This document shows, piece by piece, positions 11,064 through 21,560 of a DNA stretch of 64,000 bases. The stretch is taken from assembly GCF_029784155.1 (NCBI RefSeq), contig NC_073693.1, forward strand, positions 282,737,456-282,801,455, in the 5' to 3' direction. The notes under the pieces are model-generated. The model was not told where the DNA came from. It saw nothing but the letters and a program-made list of their open reading frames with translations, and did not search any database. Made by a program: the position numbers and the translations under genes. The number at the start of each line of letters is the position of its first letter. Positions within the stretch are counted from its first letter, which is position 1. This DNA comes from Uranotaenia lowii (taxonomy: Eukaryota > Arthropoda > Insecta > Diptera > Culicidae).

Positions 11064-12681
11064 CACAGTGGGCCAGGAACCACACTTTTGCGGTCAAAAT
11101 TGACTGCAGGCCAGAGGGTTCGTTGTAGCTCATCGGTGTCTTCGACAAAGTTACTCGACTATATTTGCGCTATCTATTGATGGATTTGAATTAGTTCTAT
11201 TTTTCTCCGCAAGGTGGCGCCAAAATCTAACTTTTTACAAAAGCAAGATACAGGCATAGTTTCTTCTACAAAGTTGTTTATTATACCTTTAATATCAACT
11301 TTGTAGAACATTGTTAAGCTCTATGTTGTGTACTTACCTTGCAAAAATAATAATTTAAGAAAACCATGCAAAAAATGGTTTTTTCACCTATTTTTTGTTT
11401 TTAGCTATACAATACCTCAAATTTCCACAGCATTCGATTGGAATAGACTCAAATGAGATATTCTAGCGGAAAACTTTTTCGTTTCGCAGATTTTTTCTGT
11501 AAAAATTGCAAAAAAATGGCTAAAACTATACAATTTTCAAATTGCAATAACTTGCTTGCGAGCAGTTTGGTGCACCTCATTTTTTGAGAAGTGACAGTTG
11601 TGATTATGATCTAAATGCATGTAAAAAATGTCGGTGGGTTCTCGTGGGTTCCTTGCCAAATGATTTAATAAAGTTAGTTAATTTTCAATACAAATTCACA
11701 TATTAAAAAACCGTTTTCAAAGAAAACATCCGCATTTCTCGTAGAAAAGTTGAATTTTCATCGTTCAGTTATTGGATGAATCTATTGCTTGTTGAGTCAA
11801 TGCTTAAATAAATAATTCAGCACATTTTTCGCTTTTTTAATCAGATTTGTAAAAATAAAAATTTTCAAAAATTTATTAAAAAAACAGTTTTAAATTATTT
11901 TTTTTTATTTTTTTATAAATTTGACCAAATGAGCTTAATCGCTTCATTAAGCATCGCAATGGACTAAACAATAATAAAATGATGAAAATTCGACTTTTCT
12001 ACGAGAAATGCGGATGTTTTCTTTGAAAAAGGTCTTTTAATATGTGAATTTGTATTGAAAATTAACCAACTTTATTAAATCATTTGGCAAGGAACCCACG
12101 AGAACCCACCGACATTTTTTACATGCATTTAGATCATAATCACAACTGTCACTTCTCAAAAAATGAGGTGCACCAAACTGCTCGCAAGCAAGTTATTGCA
12201 ATTTGAAAATTGTATAGTTTTAGCCATTTTTTTGCAATTTTTACAGAAAAAATCTGCGAAACGAAAAAATTTTCCGCTAGAATATCTCATTTGAGTCTAT
12301 TCCAATCGAATGCTGTGGAAATTTGAGGTATTGTATAGCTAAAAACAAAAAATAGGTGAAAAATACCATTTTTTTGCAAGGTTTTCTAAAATTATTATTT
12401 TTGCAAGGTAATTACACAACATAGAGCTTTACAATGTTCTACAAAGTTGATATTAAAGGTATAATAAACAACTTTGTAGAAGAAACCATGCCTGTATCTT
12501 GCTTCTGTAAAAAGTTAGATTTTGGCGCCACCTTGCGGAGAAAAATAGAACTAATTCAAATCCATCAATAGGTAGCGCAAATATAGTCGAGTAACTTTGT
12601 CGAAGACACCGATGAGCTACAACGAACCCTCTGGCCTGCAGTCAATTTTGACCGCAAAAGTGTGGTTCCTGGCCCACTGTG
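11064..12681. mobile_element. Transib-like nonautonomous foldback element
   Basis: A 1618-bp insertion with ends CACAGTGGGCC and GGCCCACTGTG, flanked by the 5-bp duplication CGTCG (11059-11063, 12682-12686). The two arms (11064-11763 and 11981-12681, about 700 bp each) are inverse copies with few differences. The 217-bp centre is AT-rich. Transib transposons, the relatives of RAG1, are known for 5-bp GC-rich target duplications and ends starting CACWRTG, which this matches. No transposase is encoded, so it must have been moved by an enzyme from elsewhere. It lies in the integrase of a young retrotransposon, so it moved recently. Confidence 0.82.
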
Positions 12682-12686
12682 CGTCG
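12682..12686. repeat. Target duplication CGTCG, right copy
   Basis: Identical to 11059-11063; it encodes part of the integrase reading frame on the minus strand. Confidence 0.85.
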
Positions 12687-14324
12687 TCCAAACATCAGTT
12701 CCGACGGAGACCTTCCAGTCGTTGGATGTATTGCAGAATGATACGTGAGCAGATATTGGCGAAGCTCCTTACGCCAGTTTTTACCTAGTTCTTGTGCGAT
12801 ACGCAATCTCTTAAGGATGGAACGGTTCTGACGCTCTACCTCCCCATTCATTTGAGGCCAGTAGGGAATTGTGCTTTCCAAACGAATTCCTTGCTCCTCG
12901 CAAAAATTGCGGAACTCTTCCGATGAGAATTGGGGCCCATTATCTGCCCTCAAAGATACCGGCAGTCCGTATCGAGAGAACATTATAAGTAGTTGGTCAA
13001 TTGTAGATGCTGTTGTTATATCGTGCATTTCCACTACTTCTAAATATCGACTGTAGAAGTCAACGCAAACAAAAAGGTATTCTCCCTCTGGTAGAGGCCC
13101 CAGAAAATCAACCGCAATTTGCTCCCACGGGCGTGATGGTAATTCCTTGCGAACCATTGGTTCTGGTGGATTAGGTGCGGAAACTAAAGTACACCCTTGA
13201 CAAGTTTTAACAAATTGCTCGATGTTGTGATCCATTTTAGGCCACCAGACGTTTGCACGTAAATGACCTTTCATCATCCGCATGCCCGGATGACCTTCGT
13301 GGGCTAACTGCAATACCCTTTGTCGGAGTTTTTGTGGAATTATAATTCGATCTCCTCTCAACAATACATCATTAACGCAGCACAACTCTGTCGATATCAT
13401 CTTGTAACTCAATGGCAGTGTTTCGGTAGTTTCTGTATTCAACGCTTCAATTACTTGTGTTATCAGATCATCTTCTTTACTTGCCGCCACGATTTCCTGC
13501 CACGTGATAGCGATTGTTTGGGCTGCGGCAGAAGCAATTTCCCGAACGACAAGCTCTTCTGCTTCATCAAAAGGTGTTGGTGTTGTGGTAGAAAGGCGTG
13601 ACATCACATCTGCGATATTGGATTGACCCGAAATATGAACAACGTTGTATGTGTAACTTTGTAGGCGCAAAACCCATCTCTCAATACGAGCACATGGGCG
13701 AGACGCTGGAGTAAACAAGAAAGTAAGAGCTTTGCAATCCGTGAGTAGGTTGAACTCCCTTCCAATGAGGTAAACTTGGAATTTTTCTACCCCCCATACT
13801 AAGGACAAAGCTTCCTTCTCCGTTTGACAATATCTCCTCTCCGTATCAGTGAGTGACTTTGAAGCATAACATACGACTCTAGACTCTCCTTTATCATCTG
13901 TTTGGATTAGAACTGCGCCTAAAGCAACAGGACTGGCATCGGCAAATAAAGAAGTTTCATCGTTTGCCTTGAAGAACCCTAAACAACTAGCCTTCGACAA
14001 TGTACTCTTTATATTGTTGAATGCTTGCTCTTCTGCGTCGCCCCACGAAAACTGGTTTCCTTTTTGTATGAGCTTTCTAAGTGGTTCGTCCATTTCCGAT
14101 AACTTCGGTATAAATTTGCCCATATAATTAGCAAGGCCTAAAAAACTTCTAACCTCACTCTCATTATCAGGACGACGAAAATCCATAACGGCGTCTCGTT
14201 TAGCATTTGACGGCATTATGCCCTGAGCGCAGATTTTATACCCCAGAAATTCAAAATCGGTCACTCTTATTTTACATTTCTCCCAATTCAACACAACTCC
14301 CCTTTCCTTGAACCTTCGAAGAAC
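12682..14324 (-). CDS. gag-pol: Ty3/gypsy C-terminal reverse transcriptase, RNase H and integrase (exon 2, interrupted)
   Basis: Continues the polyprotein after the 114-bp gap. First comes the thumb and connection region (FLGYKICAQGI, RSFLGLANYMGKFIP). RNase H follows with SLFADASPVALGAVL, TEKEALSLVWGVEKF and LLTDCKALTFL. The integrase zinc finger is H-x-x-H-C-C type (HEGHPGMRMMKGH, then CQGC). The catalytic core has acidic residues in AVDFLGPL, RADNGPQF and NGEVERQN. All catalytic residues are present. At 12682 the frame runs into the Transib-like element and stops inside it at 12642, so the integrase C-terminus is cut off. Confidence 0.93.
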
Positions 14325-14438
14325 CTGAAACCACAACAAATGATATGAAAGAATTAAATAAATATGTAACAGGTTTTATGTTTTCATTTATTTATTTATT
14401 AATTCCCAAAAAGCGAGTTTCGAACAATAGTCTCATAC
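14325..14438 (-). other. Candidate 114-bp spliceosomal intron inside reverse transcriptase
   Basis: The minus strand reads AACAAG|GTATGAGACT and ends TTGTGGTTTCAG|GTTCTTCG. Removal joins the two coding parts in the same phase, exactly where the conserved reverse transcriptase line continues. The interior is AT-rich with stops in the reading frame and a pyrimidine-rich end. An insertion of another kind would not be expected to have exact GT-AG borders. Confidence 0.75.
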
Positions 14439-16376
14439 CTTGTTCAACCGTGAATCATGTTCTTCAATCGTGCTGCCCTCTACTCCAATATCGTCCAGGT
14501 ACCAATAAGCCCCCTCACAATCTGCTAGAATCTCGTCCATGGTACGTTGAAAAATTTCAGGTGCAGAAACTAGACCAAATGGAAGACGCTTGAAACGGTA
14601 GAGACCACGATGAGTGATGAATGTCATTACGTTCCTAGTTTCTTCATCAAGCTCCAACAGAAAAAACGCATCCATGATGTCCAATACGCTCCAGATCTTT
14701 CCTCTTCCTATCTTGGCGAGAACATCTTCGATCACCGGCATCGGATGTCGATCGCGGATGACCGCCTGGTTGACACGTCGCAAATCCACGCATAATCTGA
14801 TCGAGCCGTTCGCCTTGTTTGCAACCACAAGTGGTGATACCCAAGTAGCTGGTCCTCTCTTCGCTTCGATTATATCCCGTCTTAAAAGTTCTTCTAATTT
14901 CTCCGTTACTGCCATCTCGAGGTGAATTGGTACTCGTCGTAATGGTTGAAAAACTGGCACCACTTTCGGATCCATAAGAACACGAATTTGTACGCCGGAT
15001 ATTTTCGAAAATGCCGAACGTTTCAAGTCGGCCACATCCATGACCTGGTTTACTTCCAATCCGATCTTCAAAATACCTAGACTCTTTGAGGTTTCGTCTC
15101 CCAGCAAATTCCTTTGCCCGCCGGCTACAACGTAGAACTTGGTTTGAATAGAGCGCTTTCCGATTTCGATGACGGCTTCAAATGTTCCCAGGATTGGGAG
15201 TGGCTCGTTTCTGCCATAGGCCTTGAGTATTTTATCACTTCCTTTATCGCATCTAGATATTTTTACATCTTGGGCTTTCAAAACTTCCCATGTCTCAACA
15301 GTTATTATGTTCACATCCGAACCTGAATCGATGAAAACCTCCATCGCAACATTGCCGATTTTACACTGGAACAAGTTCGTTTCACTTCCCGTATAGAACG
15401 TGTAGTATACCTTCTTTTCAGAATCTTGTGATGGTTTTGGGGCTTCCAGGCTGTGTTGCTGGGAAGACATTTTTGCGTCGACTTCAATTGCTGCCACTTT
15501 CTTTACAAGATTGGTTGATTGGGAACTAAAACCACGTTTTCGACAGACCTTTTCATAATGTCCAAGCTTTTGGCATCTTCGACAATGCTGGTCAATTGCA
15601 GGACATGATGGAGCTTTCGATATGTGACCGTGTTTTCCACAAGCATAGCAAACTATATCAGCCTCTCTATTGGTCATTTTGCGAGAACTAAAATCCATTC
15701 TTCTCATAGTTCGTCCTTGCTGGTGTTCCCCTTTTGGTTGCCAAGTTTTTACTTTACAAATCGTTGAATGCCCACGTCCATCATCGTTGATTCCTCCTTT
15801 AAATTCTTTTTCCTGGAGGCGAACACTTTCCAGCGAAGTACCCAAGGACTCAATTTCTGATAAAGATTGATCCTTTTCAAGAATTTTTCTTCTAAGCTCT
15901 GGCAAATTGCATCCTTCAACAATTACGTCGATGAGCATTATTTCCTCCAAAACGTTGCGTACTTCTTTCGAATATTTCTCGAACCCGCAGTCCACCAATT
16001 GTTGGCGTAGACGCAGAACGTAGTGGGCAAAACTTTCGTTGATACCTTGCTTCATCGATCTCAATTTGTGCCTTTCTAGGACGTCTTGGCGACGCGGTTT
16101 GAAATAAGCGTCTAACCTTTCAATTGCTGTGTCATACCAAGGTTTTTCCAGCATTACCAACGGAAAATCTTCAGTACCCTCCAAACTCTTGTACACCCTT
16201 TGGAGTTGAGGACCTCCGAAATGTAACATTTTAGATCGTTTGATTTTCTGGTCAGTTATTTGGTATGAATCAAAATAAAACTCCAGCGAATCTTTCCACT
16301 CACGCCATTCTTTTGCTAGCTTGCTGTTTTCTATTTGTTCACACCTGAACATTGGCAATGGTCGACTTTCATCCAT
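14439..16376 (-). CDS. gag-pol: Ty3/gypsy Gag, protease and N-terminal reverse transcriptase (exon 1)
   Basis: A 646-codon open frame from ATG at 16376. Residues 1-200 form a Gag domain with the retrotransposon-gag style WREWKDSLEFYFDSYQI. Two zinc knuckles follow: C243-x2-C246-x4-H251-x6-C258 (last spacer longer than usual) and C265-x2-C268-x4-H273-x4-C278. The aspartic protease active site is IDSGSD (D350). Reverse transcriptase starts near residue 480. Its LDIMDAF (D566), LPFGLVSAP and YLDD (D628, D629) catalytic motifs are intact. The frame then meets a stop four bases into a GTATGAG splice donor, and the reverse transcriptase continues after a 114-bp intron-like gap. Gag and Pol are in one frame. 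No inactivating change is seen in this part. Acts in the cytoplasm as particle and copying enzyme. Confidence 0.93.
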
Positions 16377-18841
16377 CTGAAATCCGAAGAATGGAAAAAT
16401 ACTATTACTGGTTTTCTCTTAACTATAATTGTTATTTCTCTCATTTATTTTGTCGTCAACAAAAAGTGATCTTTTCTAGCCCTTAGCGTCAAAACGGTGC
16501 CGGAGCACAAAGTAAATACGTTAGTTTCTCACAACCAATGTTTCGTAAAATTTCTTTCCATTCATTACCCTGTCTGTATTTGGAAACATGAATGTCTCCT
16601 ACACACGTTTGATTGGTATATTAACAACCATTAAACTTTCTTTGTTGATAATCGTTTAACTCTTTTTGTATGTATTTCCAAATTTTCTTAAGATTTCAAG
16701 AATATTTCAACTCTTTACTTAGTTTTCTATTCAGTGGCGGTTACTGTTTACATTACAGCTAAACATGAATCCCTTTTATTATGGAAATTTACCTCTAGGC
16801 TGGATTCGCTAAACCTTACATAACTCTCCACAAGATTCGAACAATCCACTCTGAACTTTATTTCTTGCTAGATTCTAGCACTCCACTCTAGGCTTTCGGC
16901 ACTAGAGTTGAACAAAGCTCTCAGCTAAGTTCTAACACTCCACTCTAGGCTCCCTAGTCTAGAGTTGAACAAAGCTCTCAGCTAAGTTCTAACACTCCAC
17001 TCTAGGCTCCATGCACTAGAGTTGAACATAGCTCTCAGCTAAGTTCTAACACTCCACTCTAGGCTCCATGCACTAGAGTTGAACATAGCTCTCAGCTAAG
17101 TTCTAACACTCCACTCTAGGCTCCCTGCACTATAGTTGAACAAAGCTCTCAGCTAAGTTCTAACACTCCACTTTAGGCTCTCTGCACTAGAGTTGAACAA
17201 AGCTCTCAGCTAAGTTCTAACAGTCCACTCTAGGCTCCCTGCACTAGAGTAAATCCTTAGCTCTTTGCTAAATTACGACACAATTCCCTCAGGCTCCTTG
17301 CACAAGAGCTAAACTGAACTTCCTACTAAGCTAATTAAAATTTTCAGTTTTCTTTTCTAAACAGAAAACGTTTAAGTTTCTACAAATAGCATTTCATACA
17401 GGAAACATTAACACACCTAGACACTTTTCTGTTGTCTACTTTGATTCCTTCCAATAACTTATCTACGCTTCATCAGCTTATATTTAAATTTTTCATACAG
17501 CAGCTCGGTTACTTACTTTTTCCTTTCTACATTGCCACGAAACACTAACAATAATCAGATAGCTGGATTGTCGTACTGATATCTTAAGAATGTATGCCAT
17601 CATGTTGATCGTTCGCTAGCAATAAGGTTAAAAAATCATAAATTTTCAGTTTTTCAATTTTCTTTCAAAAGAATTTTTCTTTAAATGAATCGCATTTTTG
17701 ACAGAATAATAGTTTCCGATGTTTTATGAACCGATTTAACAACGCTCAAAACTAATATATCATGCTTACCTTTTCAGCGAAATCTCTCCAACCATCAACA
17801 CAAGATGTACTATTTTATTTATCGTTGCATTTGCAGAACCATTCACTTCAAAAAAATAATCTCTTCTTTCGGAACATTCAATTAATTTGAATTTTCCTAA
17901 AAAAAAAAAATATGGATTCCTCGGATTATTTATCCTTTACTATTGACTCATTTATTCTTTCATTATACACTATTTTATTTCATTCTTTGCTATATTTGCA
18001 GCTTCTCAACACCTATCACACCCCCGCACATTGTTGCCACGTTACACATTATGTCCACTGAACTATAATGATTCTGTATCACATTGATCCAACTTCACTT
18101 CGATAATAATGATTGAATCAGAGAAGAAAACAAAATTAACCATTAAGTTATTATTATTTTTTTTTTTTCAATCTTCAGCCAATAGAAACCAAAAATGGAA
18201 ACTGTTCATTTTTAAAATGCACATCTAACACCCCAAAATTTTTCTTTCTTTTTAAACTGTCTTAAAATTACTCGGATTTTAAACCTGCTCCTCAACCGTT
18301 TCCGTAAGTGCTAGAAGCAGTAGAGAAAAAAAATCAAACAGCTTTGTCTCCTGGCGAAGGTAAAAAAAAAACCATCTCTAGAGTATTGATTATTCCTAAT
18401 CCACGAAAAAAAAACACGACAAACCGGCGAATGACAGAAATTTAACTAGTTAAAAAAAAATGTAGTTCGACAAGGGATGTTTGATTTTGGTGCTGTACAT
18501 TATTCAAATAATTGCATTAGACTACACTGCGCCTTTCGCATCTCATACATTTCCTTCATAAATCAAGTTTGCACCGTTCTGGGTGTTGTCCGTACAACCA
18601 CCCACTGGGGCGATTTGCTGCAATAGCAATCATCATGATATAATCATCAAGGTTCAAATTAACACAATCTTACGACCGCGCATTGAATTTCTCTTTTATT
18701 TCCTTTTTCAAAACAGATTGTTTGCATCATTTTCGGCGGCCATTTTTCTTTCGTTTTCCGCGGGGAAAATAATTTCAGAGTCTGTTGAATTATTTGACTA
18801 ACTCGTCCACTATTTCACTTGAAATAATTAAAAAAACGTAC
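16377..18841 (-). other. Candidate leader intron of the Ty3/gypsy element
   Basis: About 20 bases after the primer site the minus strand reads GATAAG|GTACGT, a strong 5' splice site. The other end is a pyrimidine stretch ending ATTTCAG directly before the Gag ATG (16376). Splicing would remove 2.46 kb including the 57-bp tandem array and place the start codon close to the LTR. No coding capacity is seen in the 2.46 kb. Inference from splice-site form and the very long leader. Confidence 0.5.
16857..17335 (-). repeat. 57-bp tandem repeat array in the leader
   Basis: Units starting AAAGCTCTCAGCTAAGTTCT recur at 16914, 16971, 17028, 17085, 17142 and 17199, exactly 57 bp apart, with degenerate half-units on both sides. 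Each unit carries the pair CACTCTAGG and CTAGAGTTG-like blocks. Confidence 0.9.
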
Positions 18842-18860
18842 CTTATCAGCTCCCGGTTCC

Positions 18861-18878
18861 TTCTCCCGCTCGTCGCCA
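18861..18878 (-). other. Primer-binding site of the Ty3/gypsy element
   Basis: Two bases after the 5' LTR the minus strand reads TGGCGACGAGCGGGAG. From memory, its first ten bases are complementary to the 3' end of an insect tRNA-Ser (GCT), a primer type known for mag-lineage elements. tRNA-Arg matches only about seven bases. Confidence 0.75.
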
Positions 18879-18880
18879 AT

Positions 18881-19126
18881 TGTAGTTTCTGGATTATCAC
18901 TTAATTTCACTTGAACTCTGCACACCGAATCGCTCGTCACTTTCTCTGCTCGCTACTCCACCCTCCTTCTTCCTTCCTCCCTCCTCCCTCGCATGTCATC
19001 ACTCCCGCCAGTGCTGCCAGTTCCTTCGTTTCTTCCTGTCGCTCAAGGTCTGTAAATACACAGGTATAAATCATCTGCACTAAATTAAAGTATATTTCAG
19101 GTAAGATTCTAAAGTAGAACCCTACA
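18881..19126 (-). repeat. 5' LTR of the Ty3/gypsy element
   Basis: 246 bp, TGTAG...CTACA. In element sense it should hold the promoter and the start of the genomic RNA. It is rich in GA blocks in the middle. Identical by eye to the copy at 10298-10543. Confidence 0.95.
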
Positions 19127-19131
19127 CTTCC

Positions 19132-19972
19132 CACCATTTCTTTCCAACCCTTTCTTTTCCTCTTCACTGAGAATACAAGTAACTCCGCTTCGGTAAGTTC
19201 TTCATCTTTTTTCTTTCAATTTCTTATAATTTTTCTCAGCTCTTTCTATTTCATTTACCAATTGCATATTTTCTCTAGCTTTTGAAGTGGTTTAAATTTC
19301 TTTGGCTGCCCAACACATCACAAGACAACCTGAATTAATTCTATGACATCTGCTTCATTCATTGCTGGTTACCCCATTAAGGCTTTAAGCGTTTCTGCAG
19401 CAAACGCTTAACACTTCTTCAATCAATTTCACCCACTTCATACCGAATTCACATAGCCTACTCACTTACACTACATTTCTTCGCCGGTGCTTGGCCTGGT
19501 GTGCGTGCCAATCATCGGCGTGGCATTGAAAGCTTAAAACTGATGAATGATTTTCGTCATGCCAATTTTTCACTTTATTTTTTCTAAATTTTTACGCTTC
19601 GAACACTTTTTTTCATTTAGAATTCTCCCTCGAAGACAATGCCCAGTATTAACCGTTCTACCACAAAAAAATCCCCGCCACCCCGATCTTCGCACTGCGA
19701 TGTAAAAAAAAAAAATCAAAAAGCCGACCGCCATATTTTGAGGTATGGCTTTCTTTCCAAAGCTACTTCAGATTTTACGACTTATTTCACCAGCTTTCCA
19801 TCAAATTAATTGATTTCATTTTCTAATGTAAGCTCACTAAATAAATCAAAAAGATAGTACAAACAGTAACTAAAGTCATTTCCACTAGGGCCAAAAGAAA
19901 CGCGACGATGTGTATGTAGCACGGAACACGGGAGAAAATCGACCACACACAACGGAGGCTAAACTCGAACTG
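19132..19972 (-). other. Right part of the sequence enclosed by the 24-bp repeats
   Basis: The last 100 bp (19880-19972) are CpG-rich and read on the minus strand from CAGTTCGAGTTTAGCC, which is reminiscent of the 5' untranslated start of insect non-LTR elements. No coding motif is recognised in the rest. Confidence 0.3.
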
Positions 19973-19996
19973 AGAAAAATAAACTGTTCTATTTTG
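19973..19996. repeat. Right copy of the 24-bp exact direct repeat
   Basis: Same 24 bases as 9489-9512. Confidence 0.6.
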
Positions 19997-20374
19997 ACAA
20001 CATAAAATGTTTTAACGTGTTGCAAAAATCGAACGAGGTGTATTTAGGATTAAAATTTTATCACAGATGAGCAGATGTATAAGTTAAGCCTTGAATCTTT
20101 TGTAAAAATCCTGACAATCGTGTTGAATCAATTTTTGTATTTCGGATCAGCCACCCGATGTCTCCAAGAACAGAGAACTGTCCCCAAGATTTTTAATTGA
20201 AAAGCATTGAAAGAAGTAATCCGTTTCAGATTCAGATTCAAAATACAGATTTAAAATTCATATTCAAAATTAGCATAGTAATTTTCAATTACATCACTCG
20301 GATTTCGCCATAAACGGTAATTTTTTTAAATTTTCAATCAAGTGAAGATCACCAATGTAAAATAGCATTAAAAA

Positions 20375-20581
20375 ATTCAGGGCTTCAAATTCCAGAAAGT
20401 CGAAGGACAGAGGTTTAGGTCCTGCTTGAGTAGCTGTAATTTTTTCAACAATTTTTAATAATAAATTTTTTTATGATGTTATTATAAGATTTTTTAACTA
20501 AAAATTGTTGAAATAATTACAGCTACTCAAGCAGGACCTTAACACCTGACCTTCGACTTTCTGGGATTTGAAGCCTTGAAT
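20375..20581. repeat. Hairpin-forming inverted repeat, about 207 bp
   Basis: Arms of about 85 bp (20375-20461 and about 20496-20581) are near-inverse. Both contain CTGCTTGAGTAGCTGTAATT or its inverse and AGTCGAAGG. The short centre is AT-only. Probably a small MITE. Confidence 0.8.
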
Positions 20582-20624
20582 CTCCGGAAAGTAAAAAAAT
20601 ATATTTAATATATTATATTTAATA

Positions 20625-21560
20625 TAAAATTTGGGAATAGTCCGGCCCGGCCGTTTGCCAGGATTTAGTTAAAAATTGCTCGGATTTTGCCTGAATTTAT
20701 TCACTTTATTTGGTAAATGAAACAAAAAAAAAAAATAAAATTATGTTTTTTTTACAATTCGTTTATTTGAAACGACTCGTACCGTAGGTTTTAAAGAGCC
20801 AATGTCTGATTTTAGTAATTACAAAAAAAAATATGTTGTATACATTTTTATAATATACATCTGGAAGCCATTTTTTGAGCACATTTAAAAAAATAATGAT
20901 GAAAGGTTATTTGGGAGCCTTCAAAACTATTTTAAATCTTTCTATTAATTTTGAAAAAAAAAAATTTAAATTTTTTTGTTTTGGTTTTTATTGAGTTATT
21001 TCAGGGTTTTTACAAAATTTTCCCGGATATTGCTCGGATTTTTGGTCGTCAATTCTGAAATCAAATGCCCGGATTTGGACTGGTTCTTATATAAAATTGC
21101 CCGGTTTTGTCCGGCCCGGATACGTTCTTAAAAAAATCAGGCAACCTTAAAGTAGACTAAGCATTTCATATTGCTCGGTTTTACCCGAGCTTGTCTGGAT
21201 TTCCTGTGAAAATTTCGAGTCAAGGCTGATTCAGCCCGGATGCATGGAATATTAGGAAAACTGCCCGGATTTTGCTAGGATTGATTCACATTATTTAAAT
21301 TATGATAAACTTATATTTTTGGACCCAATTGCTTGTTTTAGAAATATTTTTAAAATGAACATCAAAAATTTTATTGAAGATTCAAATCTGATTTCAATGC
21401 TGCTTATCTTTTCAATGCAAAAGTGAAATTTGCTTTAATTTTTTTCGTGCCTTTTCTTCGAATAATGCTTGGATTTTGCTCTGATTTTCCCGGTTTAAGA
21501 ATTGGAACAATTTGAATTCAAAAGCACGGTTTTTGCCAGGTTTTTGTAAAAATTGCCCCT
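20625..21560. repeat. Region of scattered CCCGGATTT words
   Basis: Phrases such as TTGCCCGGATTTTG, GTCCGGCCCGGA and TTGCTCGGATTTTG recur at irregular spacing in about 0.9 kb. The same words, inverted, occur at 51700-51780. It looks like a degraded dispersed repeat; clean ends were not found. Confidence 0.5.

Larger units (their letters stand above)
10298..19126 (-). mobile_element. Ty3/gypsy LTR retrotransposon, mag/K02A2.6-like, nearly complete
   Basis: Two 246-bp LTRs in direct orientation bracket 8.8 kb, flanked by the 5-bp duplication CTTCC (10293-10297 and 19127-19131). The LTRs start TGTAG and end CTACA. I find no difference between them by eye, so the insertion is young. Order on the minus strand is LTR, primer site, long leader, Gag-protease-reverse transcriptase-RNase H-integrase, purine tract, LTR. 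No envelope gene is present. The single Gag-Pol frame and Ser-type primer site fit the mag lineage. It is damaged by the Transib-like insertion at 11064-12681. Two candidate spliceosomal introns are described separately. Confidence 0.95.

Noticed and set aside
11064..11102. Genuine antigen-receptor recombination signal
   Set aside because: The CACAGTG heptamer is the transposon terminus, the nonamer match is weak, and the context is an insect-type genome.
16857..17335. CRISPR-like array
   Set aside because: Units are contiguous 57-bp repeats without unique spacers and lie in a eukaryotic retrotransposon.
18583..18801. 72-codon frame in the Ty3/gypsy leader, plus strand
   Set aside because: Antisense to the element, in AT-rich leader, no motif.
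10298..19126. Possible envelope gene in the Ty3/gypsy element
   Set aside because: After the integrase stop at 10590 only 46 bp remain before the LTR, and no membrane protein frame exists in the leader.
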